A program made the position numbers and the translations under genes. The notes under the pieces were generated by a model, which was not told where the DNA came from, did not search any database, and was given only the letters and a program-made list of their open reading frames with translations. From Shinisaurus crocodilurus (taxonomy: Eukaryota; Chordata; Lepidosauria; Squamata; Shinisauridae), in NCBI GenBank assembly GCA_021292165.1, contig CM037888.1:28447140-28511139 (forward strand): a DNA stretch of 64,000 bases, given 5' to 3'. Positions 51,994 to 62,727 of this stretch are shown piece by piece (position 1 is the stretch's first letter; every line of letters starts with the position of its first letter).

Positions 51994-52233
51994 CTGTAAC
52001 GTCACTTTTATTCAGCAGGATGGCTGACAAGACTAAGGACCAAAGGGATGCTATCATAGGTTAGTGCATTGCTGGGAGAGACAGTAGAAGCCAAGCTGTA
52101 AGCTTCCCCCTTGCAGCAAATGCTTGGGACAAACATCCCAACTGTCTAATGGATAATATTGTTGCCCATTGTGCAACTACCGCTATGTCTGCTGAGATCT
52201 CAAACCACTTATCTGTCCTTCCTGTTAAAATGG

Positions 52234-52273
52234 TTTCCTTCTCTCTCTCTCTCTCTCCCTCTCTCCCTCTCTC
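52234..52273. repeat. (CT)n microsatellite
   Basis: CT-rich run with CCTCTC variants. It directly precedes the next element. Confidence 0.9.
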
Positions 52274-52274
52274 G

Positions 52275-52659
52275 GCTTCTCTACATGAGGCTTTTAACCT
52301 GCCACTTTACCAAGGCTTCTGCTTCCGGATTCTTTGCGGGATTAAGATGGTCTCCTTTACATATGTTCCCCCCCCCCGGGGGGGAGTTGTTCTTTCTCTG
52401 CCTTTCTCTATGTTCCATTACACAGCCACAAGGTGGCGCTGTGGTATAGCGGAATTGCAAAAATACATGAGCTTCTCATTCCAGTTCATTCCGCCACTGG
52501 AAAATAATAGCACACTTTCCTCAATCTAAAAAAAAAGCTGTGGAAATGGTGGCAAAGAACGAGAGAGGCCCTGGGGGATGATGGCGCTGTTTAAAGCACC
52601 CGCAAACTACTGTGAGTGAGGAATTACGAGTGCACAATAAATGCCTTGTGTAGAGAAGC
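52275..52659 (+). mobile_element. CTTCTCTACA-ended MITE
   Basis: Ends GCTTCTCTACATGAGGC and GCCTTGTGTAGAGAAGC are terminal inverted repeats. The interior has GCTTCCGGATTCTTTGCGGG, a CCCCCCGGGGGG palindrome, ACAGCCACAAGGTGGCGCTG, GGTATAGCGGAATTGC and AAGCACCCGCAAACTACTGT. Sister copy 26225-26645. TSD not resolved because the flank is CT-rich. Confidence 0.78.
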
Positions 52660-52906
52660 CCCCTCTGTCAATCTCTCTCTCTCTCCTTCAATCTCTCTCC
52701 ATTGTCTGCACCTTTCATTTCCAACAAACAGTGTGTTCATTTTATTAATGATGTTGCAATGACAGCCAATTTATTCTCCTGCCTCCCACACTTAAGTGTC
52801 ATGGTAATAATGATACTGGTTTACTACAGAGAAGCTTTCTAGATGCTCATCACCTGCCACCAGTTTCCTTAATTGTGCCTTCCTAACAAGAGATAATTAG
52901 GATAAC

Positions 52907-52911
<5 letters not shown>

Positions 52912-52948
<37 letters not shown>
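52912..52948. repeat. (ATT)n microsatellite
   Basis: About twelve ATT units. Confidence 0.95.
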
Positions 52949-53604
52949 TTTAAATGGCTCTAGGGTAGGAGATATATCAGCGTTCGTTCCCCAGTTGGAC
53001 AGGGCTTTTAATTGCAGTTTCAGGAACCCAACTGAAAGAAGCAGTATTGATCTGGCAAGATATATGCAGTGGAGGAGGGATGTTTTGAGCTATCTTGACA
53101 GGGACTGCAAATCGAACCTTCAGGAGATGTCGCAACGTACCTGTCTTTATATAACAATTAAATGACCAGGCAGAAAAAAAATGAAGGCAAGAAAAAGTGA
53201 CTGCTGATTTGAGTGACATACTGTAGACTGCAGCTAGTCCCTTTCCCCAGAGCATCTTAGGTGGTGTCATTCTCAGAAAGGGACTAGCGTTCTCCGTCAG
53301 TGAGTTCTCAGCATCCTCACCGAATTACAATCTCCACGACTCCTTGAGGGAAGCGATGACAGTTAAACTGCTCCCCCCTCCCCTGTTTCAAATGGACCCT
53401 TTTCTGGCAAAATGTCACATACTCAGCCTAAACAGTTGGTGGATAGTGTCTTATTTGTGGAATGCAGCTTCCCCAGACTACTGACTTAAACCAACAAATT
53501 TTGGAAATGAATCCAGGCATTACTTTGAAAAGATGTGAAGGACACCCACCTTCCGCGTTCACCATTTCTCACTGCTCATTGCTGTTTCCAGGAGCAGCTC
53601 CTGG

Positions 53605-54330
53605 TTGGTTCACATTTTAATGCAAACTTACAATATTCACACCTGCCGAGCCTATGCACAAGCCAGAACACAGGAATATATAGATATTTGCGCTTTTCCG
53701 GATGTTGTGATGCAGTTCACAAATTAAAAAATGCTTGCAAAAGATGCATGGATTTAGGGGAAAGTGTGCGCCAAAAGGCTCTATTTTAAGGATAAATTGC
53801 TTGCCAAAAATGTGTATACATTGAAAAGGGGCGTACAAAAATGCATGCCTTTTGAGAAATGTGCATGAAAATAGGCATGAATTTTCATGCAGACTATAAA
53901 AAGACAAATGTGCAAACTGATGCAGAAATGGGATGGAATGTTTGCAAAATGAAACTGAGTGAAATTGAACTTGACAGATTTGTACATCTGTACTCAGAAC
54001 TATACTACGTCGTCCCATAGCATTGTTCCGAGGTGACCTCTGGTTAAGAAAATGGAAGCTCGAGCTTGCCAAAGTTTTCCGAATTTCATCTCGAAGCTCA
54101 TTCTGACTCAAGTCTGTAACAGATTGTGAGCCCTGGTTTTTTTCTTTTCACATGAAAATCCACGTGTATTTTCGTGCATATTTCCCCAAATGTGTGCATC
54201 AATTGTGCACCTCTTTGAAATGTATGCATTCTTCCCCACTGATTAAAGCATATTTGTATGCATTTTTCAAAAAGTATGCATTTTTCATGCATATTTTTCA
54301 AATGTGCGCATGCTGTTGAATGCATTTATT
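53605..54330 (-). repeat. AT-rich TGCATATTTT repeat family
   Basis: Two neighbouring blocks. 53605-54000 contains TTTTCCGGATGTTGTGATGC, AAAAATGCTTGCAAAAGATG and GAGTGAAATTGAACTTGACA; 54120-54330 has CATGAAAATCCACGTGTATT and CATTTTTCATGCATATTTTT. They resemble 38300-38790 and its complement, so the pair may form one inverted repeat element. Confidence 0.58.
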
Positions 54331-54663
54331 ATTTATTTATTTATTTGGTCTGTGAATTACATTGTAAGCTCAGAAATGTACAGACTCTGACCACAGATTG
54401 CGTCCGAGTCCATGTTCGGTCCGGAAGCTGCAACCTGGGTAAATTCTGATCAAAAACGAACTGAAATTAATTTCTCATACATCCCTTTTAAAGTGTTTTT
54501 AAGAGGGTGTTTAAAACTACACAATTTCTGCCTCTCAAACTACACATGGGAGAGTATTCCAAAAGTGAGAAAGCCCACTTACGTGCTGCTACCTAGTAAC
54601 ATTCCATTGGCTGCAGAACAACCAATAAGGTCTCCTCAGAAGATCTCTGGGATCATCTAGGCC

Positions 54664-54735
54664 AGTGATGGCGAACCTATGGCACGCGTGCCACAGCTGG
54701 CACACAGGGACCTCTCTGTGGGCACGTGAGCGGAG
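54664..54735 (+). repeat. hAT terminus, CAGTGATGGCGAACC type
   Basis: CAGTGATGGCGAACCTATGG, CACGCGTGCCACAGCTGGCA and CTCTCTGTGGGCACG. A terminus of this form is known from hAT elements related to those spread horizontally among tetrapods (SPIN/OC1 group, from memory). I could not find the matching right end. Confidence 0.55.
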
Positions 54736-54739
54736 TGAG

Positions 54740-55180
54740 ATGCTGCTGCCTGATCCAGCTAACCAGCTAGCGGGCAATCGGGCAGGGGTCCCAGGCGCCT
54801 CCTGCTGTGAGGATTCCCTCAAGAGGCTGGAGAGCAAGCGGGACAGGGCGGGGCGGGGCGGCTCCGTCAATGCGCCTCCCAGCTGCGATCCTCTTCCTGC
54901 CGCACTCAGTACTGGGCGAAGGGGTGGCTGGGCTGCCGCTTTAAATGCTCGGTCGGCTCCTCTCCGCCTCCCGCGCTCGCTCTCTGCCCACCCCCGTCTC
55001 ACGCGCCCTCCAGCCTTGCCTTGCCTGCCTGCCTGCTCTCCCTGCGCGTCATTACGCAAAGATGCAGGCTGAGGTAACCGCTGTCCCGCCGTGAGGCAAG
55101 CCAAGGGGGGGGGAGTGGGCAACGTCAGAATGGATCATGACCGGCGCGGAGAGCCTCCCTCCTGGCTTGGCCCTCCCTGG
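54740..55180 (+). promoter_or_regulatory. CpG-island-like segment, possible promoter
   Basis: CpG-rich with GGGGCGGGGCGG (GC-box-like) near 54850 and a TTTAAAT near 54941. It has no copy elsewhere in the window. It lies next to a hAT left end without a right end, so either it is a gene promoter or the GC-rich interior of a 3'-truncated element. Confidence 0.42.
55062..55073 (+). CDS. Candidate first coding exon, unidentified gene
   Basis: Within the CpG-rich block, GCAAAGATGCAGGCTGAG is followed directly by GTAACC. The ATG has A at -3, and the splice-donor match GAG|GTAACC is fair. The peptide would begin M-Q-A-E. No downstream exon was found up to the window end, so this is only a candidate. 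Confidence 0.15.
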
Positions 55181-55184
55181 GTCT

Positions 55185-56050
55185 TTCGCATTTCCCAGCA
55201 GCTCATTCTCCGCTCCGGAAAGCCAAGCCTCGAGATCCACCTGTTATCCTTCGCTGAATGCATCCTGGCCCCTGAGTCCTGTGTATTTTAAATCAGGAGA
55301 TCCGCTAGGAAGACTGCAAGCCGTGCAAGGCCCCTCCGCTCGATCCCAAACTGGAAGCTCCTTGGCATGGATTGTGACCCATGTGTCTGTAGTCAGAAAT
55401 ATAAAGCTAAGTGCACAGGAAGGGAGGGATGTATTTGTGTACGGTACAGAAGTATGGTTTTCTTTAAGAAAAAGTGATCGAGAGGTATTAATGGGTGCTA
55501 AATAGTCTTTGTGTCGCAGGGCTATCCATCATGAAATATGGGGTCGGCTATGTATGTCAGTGCTATTTGAAACACTGTGAAAATGCTGTTTGGGGGATGT
55601 CAAGTGCTTAAATTCAATGGCAGGCAAAATTCAGGCAGACAGATTAGCTGCAGCATAGATCGGGAACCTGGAACACCAGTGGCCCAGATAAACCCAGATC
55701 CAAGTTGCCCAGACTGACAGTGTAGGTGTATGCAAGGGGAAAAAAAAAACATTTATTTTGCCACTCCATCAATTTTCATTATTAAAACAGGCATTCGTTT
55801 AATTATTCATTTGTTATCATTGCATTCATTTATGTTTCCCCTAGCAGCTGGAAGGTTGAGGGTATACGTAGGGTTGGGGAGAAATTTGTTTGGCTCGCCA
55901 GTGTCACCTGATGTGTGCCCCTGGCCAGGAGGATTCTGGGATGTTCTGGGAATGGTTGCAACTCCCTTCTCCGCCAGCAGCTCTGGTAGTGTAGCAAGCA
56001 GGGAGCCAGTGACTGGCCCACCGGGCTCCCTGTTCTTCCAGGAAGTTGGA
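55185..56050. other. No recognised feature
   Basis: No repeat or gene that I can support, apart from A-rich runs near 55740. Confidence 0.3.
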
Positions 56051-56061
56051 AGGGTCATTCC

Positions 56062-56658
56062 CAGGGATGGGGACTCGGACACCAGGACTCGACTCGTGAG
56101 TCGGACTGAGTCCCCCCCTCTGACTTGAGTCAGACTCGAGTCCCAATATTTTTAATGGGACTCGAGACTCGACTCGGGACTCGAGACCAAGGACTCGTGT
56201 TCCAAAATTGTGTTCCTCAAATGCAACATGGATAGGTTTTAGGAAGTTCAGCAAGTTTATTTTTTAAAATCATTTCCCTAAAATGCAACCTTTCAGACAT
56301 TTTGGGTTTGGCTGCCTCTGCCTGCCTGCTTTGGGGTTCCCTGCCTCCTCTGCCTGCCTGGTTATTTTGGGTTTGTCTGCCTGGTCTGTTCTTGCCAAAA
56401 TCAGTTGCAGAGTTTTGAAATAAAAAGGCACACTTGTGCCTAAAATTTATTTAAGCCACATATCTGAAATAGCCTTATTTTGTTGGGAAAACCCCCCATG
56501 GATTTTAATAGGGACTCGTGGAGTCAGCTTTCGGAGTGACTTGGGACTCGTGACTCGTGAGTCACCATTTTGGACCAAGGACTCGGACTCGAGACTCGGG
56601 TCCAAAGACTCGAGACTCGACTCGTGACTCAGAAACCAAGGACTCTTCAACATCCCTG
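56062..56658 (-). mobile_element. GACTCG-rich hAT element, copy C, with TSD
   Basis: A 597-bp copy in the same orientation as copy B. Ends CAGGGATGGGGACTCGGAC and CTTCAACATCCCTG. The flanks GTCATTCC and GTCATTTC match at 7 of 8 (56054-56061, 56659-56666). It is about 87 bp shorter than copies A and B, because the interior has fewer TGCCTGCCTG/CTTTGGGGTTCC units. Both termini are intact. Confidence 0.95.
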
Positions 56659-56855
56659 GTCATTTCACCAACTCTGGGAAGTGTCTCATCTTCAGCATCT
56701 TTGCCCATGGCATCATCTTATATGGAGGCTGATCTAAAGTCCGTTGAAACCAGCAATGAGCACACACATACGTGCCACAAAGCAGGCAGGAGTCTGGTTT
56801 AGTAAACTGGAAACAAATCTGAGCCAGTGACATTTCTATTTTACTAGAATTAGAG

Positions 56856-56875
56856 AGTGTGTGTGTGTGTGTGTT
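56856..56875. repeat. (GT)n microsatellite
   Basis: Short GT run. Confidence 0.85.
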
Positions 56876-56879
56876 TGTT

Positions 56880-57340
56880 TGAAAAGAACGTTTTTAATGC
56901 TACTCCAGTTATATTATATATTTCAAATATTTACCGTACAACTCACCAGCTTATGATAAGTAAGCCGTCTATGAGACATTCATATGCAGGGACCTTATAA
57001 ATATTATACCTAGTCCAGATTCCTTTCACTTTCTTAAAATGCATTCTGTTTACAGTCCTTCGATTTGAGAAGAAACATGGCTGACTTTCTAAAGTAATAT
57101 ACAAACATTGGCAGGTCCCCATGAAATGAAAACAGGTTAATGTAAATCCCGTTGGCCCTGTGCCTATTAAATGTTTATCCAAGGCCTAGAGATGGTTCCC
57201 TTGGATGCAGCACAGAACATGAATGTGTCTCCATAGCACTGGTGAACATAGCATTCCACTAAATCACTTTAGTGGTAACCAAAGTTGGGGGGAAGGGGGA
57301 CCTACGCCTTTTGAATATTGGGATTACAGGTTGGGCTTTT
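56880..57340. other. No recognised feature
   Basis: Gene-free; no repeat recognised. Confidence 0.3.
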
Positions 57341-57344
57341 TAAG

Positions 57345-57420
57345 GCATTATTTATTTGTTTGTTTCCTTGTTTGTTTATTAAATTTCTTACCACCCAATA
57401 GCCGAAGCTCTCTGGGTGGT
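57345..57420 (-). mobile_element. LINE 3' UTR tail fragment
   Basis: TTACCACCCAATAGCCGAAG and CTCTCTGGGTGGTTCA are the complement of the tail at 22765-22945, preceded by T-rich GTTT/ATTT repeats (the original 3' tail). Confidence 0.65.
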
Positions 57421-57429
57421 TCATGATAT

Positions 57430-58170
57430 CATTTCCTGTTATACTGCATTTGCACAGATGCGTGTCAGTGTTAGGCCATGGACAGCCAAAGAGCTGGTGT
57501 GGGAAGGTGGCGTGAGTCCCAGAAAAATTGGAATCGGAGAGTTTAATGGAGCCCTAATTAGGGGAAATGATGGGAGGGCCTTAAGGCTGTACCAAATTGA
57601 CAAGGACTATTTCTTAGCCATTTTACCCACCTTGAAATTGTCTGTTTTGATTTAGCCAATAGAATGGCCCTCATTTTCTTTTTTCACGGAAAGTCATGTT
57701 CTGAGGTACTTTTTGAATTCTGGGAAATTCAAAATGGCTACTGCCATAAAAAAAATGGCTGCCTCATTTGCCACTTATTGGGAGCCACCATTATAGTACA
57801 TAGCAGTTCCATCAGCCAGAGAACCAAGGGCCACTGGGAGGCTGCACCCCCTGCCTCCCAGGAGTAACATCACAGCAAGGGGGAGACCAACCTGGCCCCA
57901 TACATCAGCTGGAGAGGGAGCAGCTGCAGGGAGCTTGTTTTGCTCTTCCCTGCCCCCCCCCAAAAAAAAGAAGAAGAAAAGAAAGAAAACCTATAAGAAC
58001 CTTTTTAACTAAGAACTGGTGCCTGAGTTTTGCATTCTACCTCCTCCCTCCCAATCCCTTTTCCTTTTGTGTCATGTCTTTTAGATTGTGAGCCTGAGGG
58101 CAGGGACTGTCTTATTATTAAGACTGTCTTATTATTATCTTTGTAAGCCACTAGGCCCCATGGGAGGAGT
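57430..58170. other. No recognised feature
   Basis: No gene or repeat that I can support, apart from short A/G-rich runs near 57962-57990. Confidence 0.3.
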
Positions 58171-58174
58171 TCCC

Positions 58175-58410
58175 TCTTTCTCTGGGCTTTAGCTGAACCG
58201 TTGGAAGTCAGGGAGGCTGCAGACTGCTGGAGAGATAAAAATGAAGGTAAGCACAAGAACCCCACACCAAATGCAAGATAATTTCAACAAATTGTTCTCC
58301 TCTTAAAATAAATAAATAAACTGAAAGCATTTTCTTTTCTATCAAATTTAATGAGGATGGTAAAAAAAATGGGGAAGAAATTTTCAACGCAACACTAGTT
58401 TCAATCACAC
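58175..58410 (+). repeat. Unclassified dispersed repeat, 3' fragment
   Basis: GCAGACTGCTGGAGAGATAA, AAGGTAAGCACAAGAACCCC and TTTTCTATCAAATTTAATGA match 41570-41600 and 42260-42370. Confidence 0.6.
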
Positions 58411-58529
58411 CTGATCCTGGCAAAATGCTACATCAGAAATTGATTTCTGTTGCACATCTGAAGTTAGACAGATCCATGGAGGATGAATTACATTAGACAA
58501 TTGGACTGGGCAAATTGATGAAGGCTGAG

Positions 58530-58712
58530 CAATGGCAATTAGTTACAATGTCTGTATATGGAACTCCAATTCAGAGGCAGTATGCAACAGTGGGGGAAAG
58601 CTGTTCTCTTCATGCCCTTCCCAGATGCATCTACATACCCACTGTCTGGAAACAGGACTTTGGACTAGATGGACCTTTGGTCTGATGAAGCAGTGCTCGT
58701 CTTATGATCATA
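58530..58712 (+). repeat. CR1-type LINE 3' end fragment
   Basis: AATTCAGAGGCAGTATGCAA, GGACTTTGGACTAGATGGAC, CTTTGGTCTGATGAAGCAGT and GCTCGTCTTATG, as at 28875-29238 but more diverged. Confidence 0.65.
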
Positions 58713-58719
58713 CCGTACA

Positions 58720-59410
58720 TGTACAGTATCAAGATAACCATTTGGGCTCGTTCTGAGGTCTCTCAGCCATTACTGAAGAAAAGTCTCCAGTGGAATCCAG
58801 AACCTATCAAGATCTCCACTGGGAGTAATGAACCACCATCAAGGGAAGACAACTAGGGAAGGAAGGGTAAAGGAGATGAGTTCTAAATATGGCATTGGTA
58901 AAAAAAAATGTGGCATCTCTCAGATTATTAAAAAAGGATAATATTCAGTGATTACATTTGTATCCTGCAAGAAGCTTCCTGCAAGAAGCACCCGAAGCAA
59001 GTCCAAAATTTGAAGAACATGTATGTCATTTATTGCTTTTATGATGTTTCTATTTATTCAGTTGTAAATATATTTTATGTGTATGGCTTTACAGTCATTA
59101 TACCCTTATGGGCTTAACAAATACATTACTTGTTCTCCATGCAGTTCAGAGCAGTCTACATGGGGGATATCCCTTGGAACAACCCTCTGAAGATAGGGCA
59201 GGCTGAGAGATCATACTTGCCCAAGTTCATCCAATCAGCATTATGGAATGGAGGAGATTTGAGCCTGGGTCTCCCATGTCCAAGTAAAGCATCCTGTTCA
59301 CCACACCACATCAATGAGCTACAGAAAAGTGATTGTATTATCTATTCTTCTTCAGAGGTCACCATTATTGTCTTTCCTCCAATGGTCCACAGTTAGTCTG
59401 GCCATAGTTG
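58720..59410. other. No recognised feature
   Basis: No repeat or gene recognised. Confidence 0.3.
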
Positions 59411-59412
59411 AG

Positions 59413-59577
59413 AGTTTCATAGGACAGAGTTGGAAGGAGCCTACAAGGCTATCGAGTCCAACCCCCTGCTCAATGCAGGAAACTAGAGGAGGGGTCTCCC
59501 ATTCAAGTAACAACCAGGCTTGACCCTGCTTAGCTTTCCACGCTCAGACAAGCTGAGCCAGCATAAGCCACAGGCCT
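59413..59577 (-). mobile_element. 5S-rRNA-derived SINE with CR1 tail
   Basis: The plus strand starts with the CR1 tail complement (TTGGAAGGAGCCTACAAGGC, TATCGAGTCCAACCCCCTGC) and runs into the 5S complement (CCATTCAAGTAACAACCAGG, GACCCTGCTTAGCTTTCCAC). Same architecture as 36505-36672. Confidence 0.88.
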
Positions 59578-59937
59578 CCTCTCTGACCAGAGTACACTAC
59601 CAGCATATTCGTAGTCAGCCAATGCTAGAGGATGGAAATACTGCTTTACATTTGGGGTTTAGAAAGGACCTACCTGGGATCTCCAGTGTTGACATGGCTG
59701 CCAGCTCAAACTAAACACATTTTCAACATGGCCACCAGCCAAAAACACTAACCTTGCCAAAGGCTAAACACAGAATGTCTGCCTAGTTTCAAAATGACCA
59801 TGCCACCAACCCAATGCTTACCATTCTGGAGTGTTCCAGGAACACGGTGTGCATATTTCTTGTCACTAAAAGAGAAAGTCAAGAGAAACTATCTAACACA
59901 GTATATAGTGCAAGTATTCTACACTTATTATTTCTAT

Positions 59938-60110
59938 TGGAAGCTGCCTTATAGCACTGGTCTATCTAGCTCAGTATTGTCTACACCAAGCTGGGAAGAT
60001 GTATTGTCTACACCAAGTGGTCAACATGGTGCCACCCAGATGTGTTTTTCCTGATGTCCAGGTGGAATCTGGTTTCCTGTAGCTGCCATATTCCTGTGGT
60101 TGCCATATTT
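59938..60110 (-). repeat. SINE tail and CR1-like fragment
   Basis: GGAAGCTGCCTTATAGCACT and CAGTATTGTCTACACCAAG are the complement of the 16768-type SINE tail. TATTGTCTACACCAAG is then repeated once. TTTCCTGATGTCCAGGTGGA at 60050 resembles CR1 in reverse orientation. Confidence 0.55.
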
Positions 60111-60353
60111 TTCTTTACCACTGCTCTCTTTGTTCCAATGAGCAGTAGAGGCAGATTCCAATTAATGCTGGCTTTTATATTTTCAGAGGAAAATTCAGTA
60201 TTCCTTCTTAACGTGGCCAGATGCAAAAGAGAACTGGGCTTCTGCACCTTTAATAATTCTGTACTATTACTAAAGAGTCCCAGAAGCCCTTACTGCAGCC
60301 TGAAATCTGTTTTGCACTGAGCATGGTCCTCTAACCTAATTAAGGCTGAAATC

Positions 60354-60698
60354 CAGGGCTGTCAAACCTCTTTCAGCCTGAGAGCCAAATTCAATTTGGA
60401 GAAGCTCTCAGGGGCCACATTCCAGTGCAAAAAGGGATGGGACCAAACATACCAAAAATAGCAGCATATTTTAGCTTAAATTTTTTACTGCCAGTAATTA
60501 AGCCTTAGGAGAGGCATTTCAATCTTTTAGAATGGGCAGAAAAAATTGCACAAAAGCTGGGAAACCACCAAATGATCGGTGGTAGGGGGAAAGGGGTCAG
60601 GGGAAGAGAGTGTGGCCATTGGGTGGGACCCCAGAAGGGAAGACTGGGATCCCAGGTGTGCTGAATTTGAGATGTGGTCCTGAGGTTCAACACCCCAG
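60354..60698 (+). mobile_element. CAGGGCTGTCAAACC hAT element, exact TSD
   Basis: A 345-bp element with ends CAGGGCTGTCAAACCTC and GAGGTTCAACACCCCAG, flanked by exact 8-bp CTGAAATC (60346-60353 and 60699-60706). It contains AGCATATTTTAGCTTAAATT and CAAATGATCGGTGGTAGG. It defines the family of 31119-31470 and the fragments near 8.1 and 18.4 kb. Confidence 0.93.
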
Positions 60699-60764
60699 CT
60701 GAAATCCTATATACAGTTGTCTGGGAGTGGGAGCAAAGCAAGCCCTATTCATCTCAGTGACTAG

Positions 60765-61390
60765 GTTCAGACAACACAGTAACCCACACTCAAGGGTAGA
60801 GTATGGGTTGAGTGGGGGTTGTCATTGAAACGTGGGTTATCATATTATTTGAACCCACCTGTAGGGATGTGCCACGAACCTGTGGGGGGCTTGCCACTCC
60901 GCTGGTTTGTCTCTCCGCGGGGGCGGCCCCCCTTGCCTCGATCTTCTGAACGGCGCGGAGCAGTTCTCCATGCCGCTCGAGCCGCCGCCGTCGCTGGTCC
61001 CGTCGCGTCACATCCGGCCCCAGAAGTGACGCGACAGGGACCCCGCACAGGCGCGCTGGACCCCCGCGCGACGTATTGCGCCTGCGCAGGGTCCCGCCGT
61101 GTCACTTCCGGGGCTGGATGTGACGCGACGGGATCGGCGCGGGCGGCTCGCCGTGGAGAGGCGAGCCGCCGCTGGACAAGGAAGACCCGTAGGCCCACAC
61201 AAGCCCCGCGCGGACGTGAGTGGGGCCGATTTCGGCCCCCTATGTTCGCGCGGGGCGAACTGGTTACATCCCTACGCCACCTGCACCAACAAGCCATGAC
61301 TTGTTAACCACAAACAACCCATGATGAGAGAACCCATGGTTTGTTGTTGGGTTGTGAACTGTGGGTTATCATGGTTAATGCTCCTTTCCT
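60765..61390. repeat. AACCCAC inverted-repeat family, interrupted
   Basis: AGGTTCAGACAACACAGTAA, CCCACACTCAAGGGT and TTATTTGAACCCACCTG on the left. AACAAGCCATGACTTGTTAA, GGTTTGTTGTTGGGTTGTGA and CTGTGGGTTATCATGGTTAA on the right. It is split by the CpG-rich element 60862-61274. Confidence 0.68.
60862..61274. mobile_element. CpG-rich TAGGGATGTG-ended element, nested
   Basis: A 413-bp element with ends TAGGGATGTGCCACGAAC and GTTACATCCCTA. It is very GC- and CpG-rich with long inverted segments (GTCCCGTCGCGTCACATCCG and TGTGACGCGACGGGAT). The words CCACCTG (left) and CCACCTG (right, two bases off) suggest a hAT-type duplication. Its reading frames on both strands are compositional. Confidence 0.78.
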
Positions 61391-61394
61391 CTTC

Positions 61395-62000
61395 CAAAGG
61401 AGTGCTGCTGCTTTTCCCTGAAACCTTCTTGAATCAGAGCGAGGGACCACCAGACGTGCTTCCATCTTACCCAATGGGCCTATTCTCCGTGCCCTCCCGC
61501 CTGAGCCCTGGGCATCACCGCCGCACCTGAGCCATCGAATCCAGTCTTCCAATCCATCCACTGGGCATGGAGCTTCCTGATCACAGAGACCAGATGGATC
61601 TCCATGCGCCTCTGAGGTTAGGCTGCCCAGGGGACGGATTTGGGGGCATCTCTAGCTGCACCAGAAGTTCCTTTTAGCCCCAGCAGAAGATGCCGTCCCC
61701 TCCTTCCTTGATGCTTCAGTCTTCCCCTGGGTCAGCCTTCGGATTCCGCTTGCAGAAAAGAGATTTCCAGCCTGAAATAGCAGAGTGGGAAGAAGGTGAG
61801 AGAACCCAAATTGGCAATTCTATTGGTCATGTTGGTGGGAGGAGAACTTTCCCTTGAAGAGACATCCATAGTTACAAACTAGATGCAGACTGACTGCAAT
61901 TTCACTGTCAAGCCTGGAGGTTTCAATGCAGTCATATAGAGTGTGAAGACGCTGCAACCCCATTTTCAACATAGTCAAATGGCTCCCATTAACTGTCTAG
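61395..62000. other. No recognised feature
   Basis: No gene or repeat that I can support. Confidence 0.3.
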
Positions 62001-62002
62001 CA

Positions 62003-62112
62003 CGGTGGTTCCCAACCTTGGGTCCCCAGATGTTGCTGGACTACAGCTCCTAGCATACACTGCCAGCATGGCTAATGACAAGGGATGCTGGGAGCTGTAG
62101 TCTAGCATGTCA
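62003..62112. repeat. Diverged palindromic MITE
   Basis: CGGTGGTTCCCAACCTTGGG, TCCCCAGATGTTGCTGGACT, ACAGCTCCTAGCAT and the mirrored ATGCTGGGAGCTGTAGTCTA. Related to the 10413 family in the left arm; the right end is missing. Confidence 0.6.
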
Positions 62113-62114
62113 TG

Positions 62115-62550
62115 CTGTCACGGGCTGGGCATATTCTCTGTTATGTACTGTGTGTATTCCTCTTTAGCTGTTTCTTCCTCACCCATATTTTTGCATGTTA
62201 TGAGTTTATTCTTGCTTATTAAAGGTAGTGCAAAATGAGTACAGGTATAAAACATCTGAGCACCTTATTCATGCTGTGCTAACATCTGCCGCCGCTCCCC
62301 CTTCACCACCATGATCACAGACTGTACATTTTTAAAGTGGCGTTTTGGAGACGGGTGCAAACGGGAGATGGTGTGGGGTGAAATCACATGGGGTGGGGAT
62401 TGCGCTATGGGCTGCTGGTTGCTCCCATTTTTAAATAATAATTCAAAAGCCCAGAGTAAGGGCAGAGTGCATAGCCTTCATTAGGACTAGTTTCATGACA
62501 TTGGCATGTGATGATGTCTGAAGCCAAATTTGGACAATGCTTTCTGCTCT
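62115..62550. other. No recognised feature
   Basis: No gene or repeat that I can support. Confidence 0.3.
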
Positions 62551-62555
62551 TGTTT

Positions 62556-62727
62556 CATAAATTCATAGATCATAGAGCTTGGAAGGGGCCTACAAGGCCA
62601 TCGAGTCCAACCCCCTGCTGAATGCAGGAAACTAGAGGAGGGGTCTCCCATCCAAGTAATCACCAGGCCTGACCCTGCTTAGCTTTCCACACTCAGACAA
62701 GCTGAGCCAGCGTGAGCCACAGGCCTG
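62556..62727 (-). mobile_element. 5S-rRNA-derived SINE with CR1 tail
   Basis: CR1 tail complement CATAGATCATAGAGCTTGGA and CCATCGAGTCCAACCCCCTG, then 5S complement TCTCCCATCCAAGTAATCAC, CAGGCCTGACCCTGCTTAGC. Ends at GCGTGAGCCACAGGCCT, the same 5' boundary as 36505. Confidence 0.9.

Noticed and set aside
60819..61307. 162- and 150-codon frames on opposite strands
   Set aside because: They overlap each other inside the CpG-rich TAGGGATGTG element. Stop codons are rare there because the sequence is so GC-rich.
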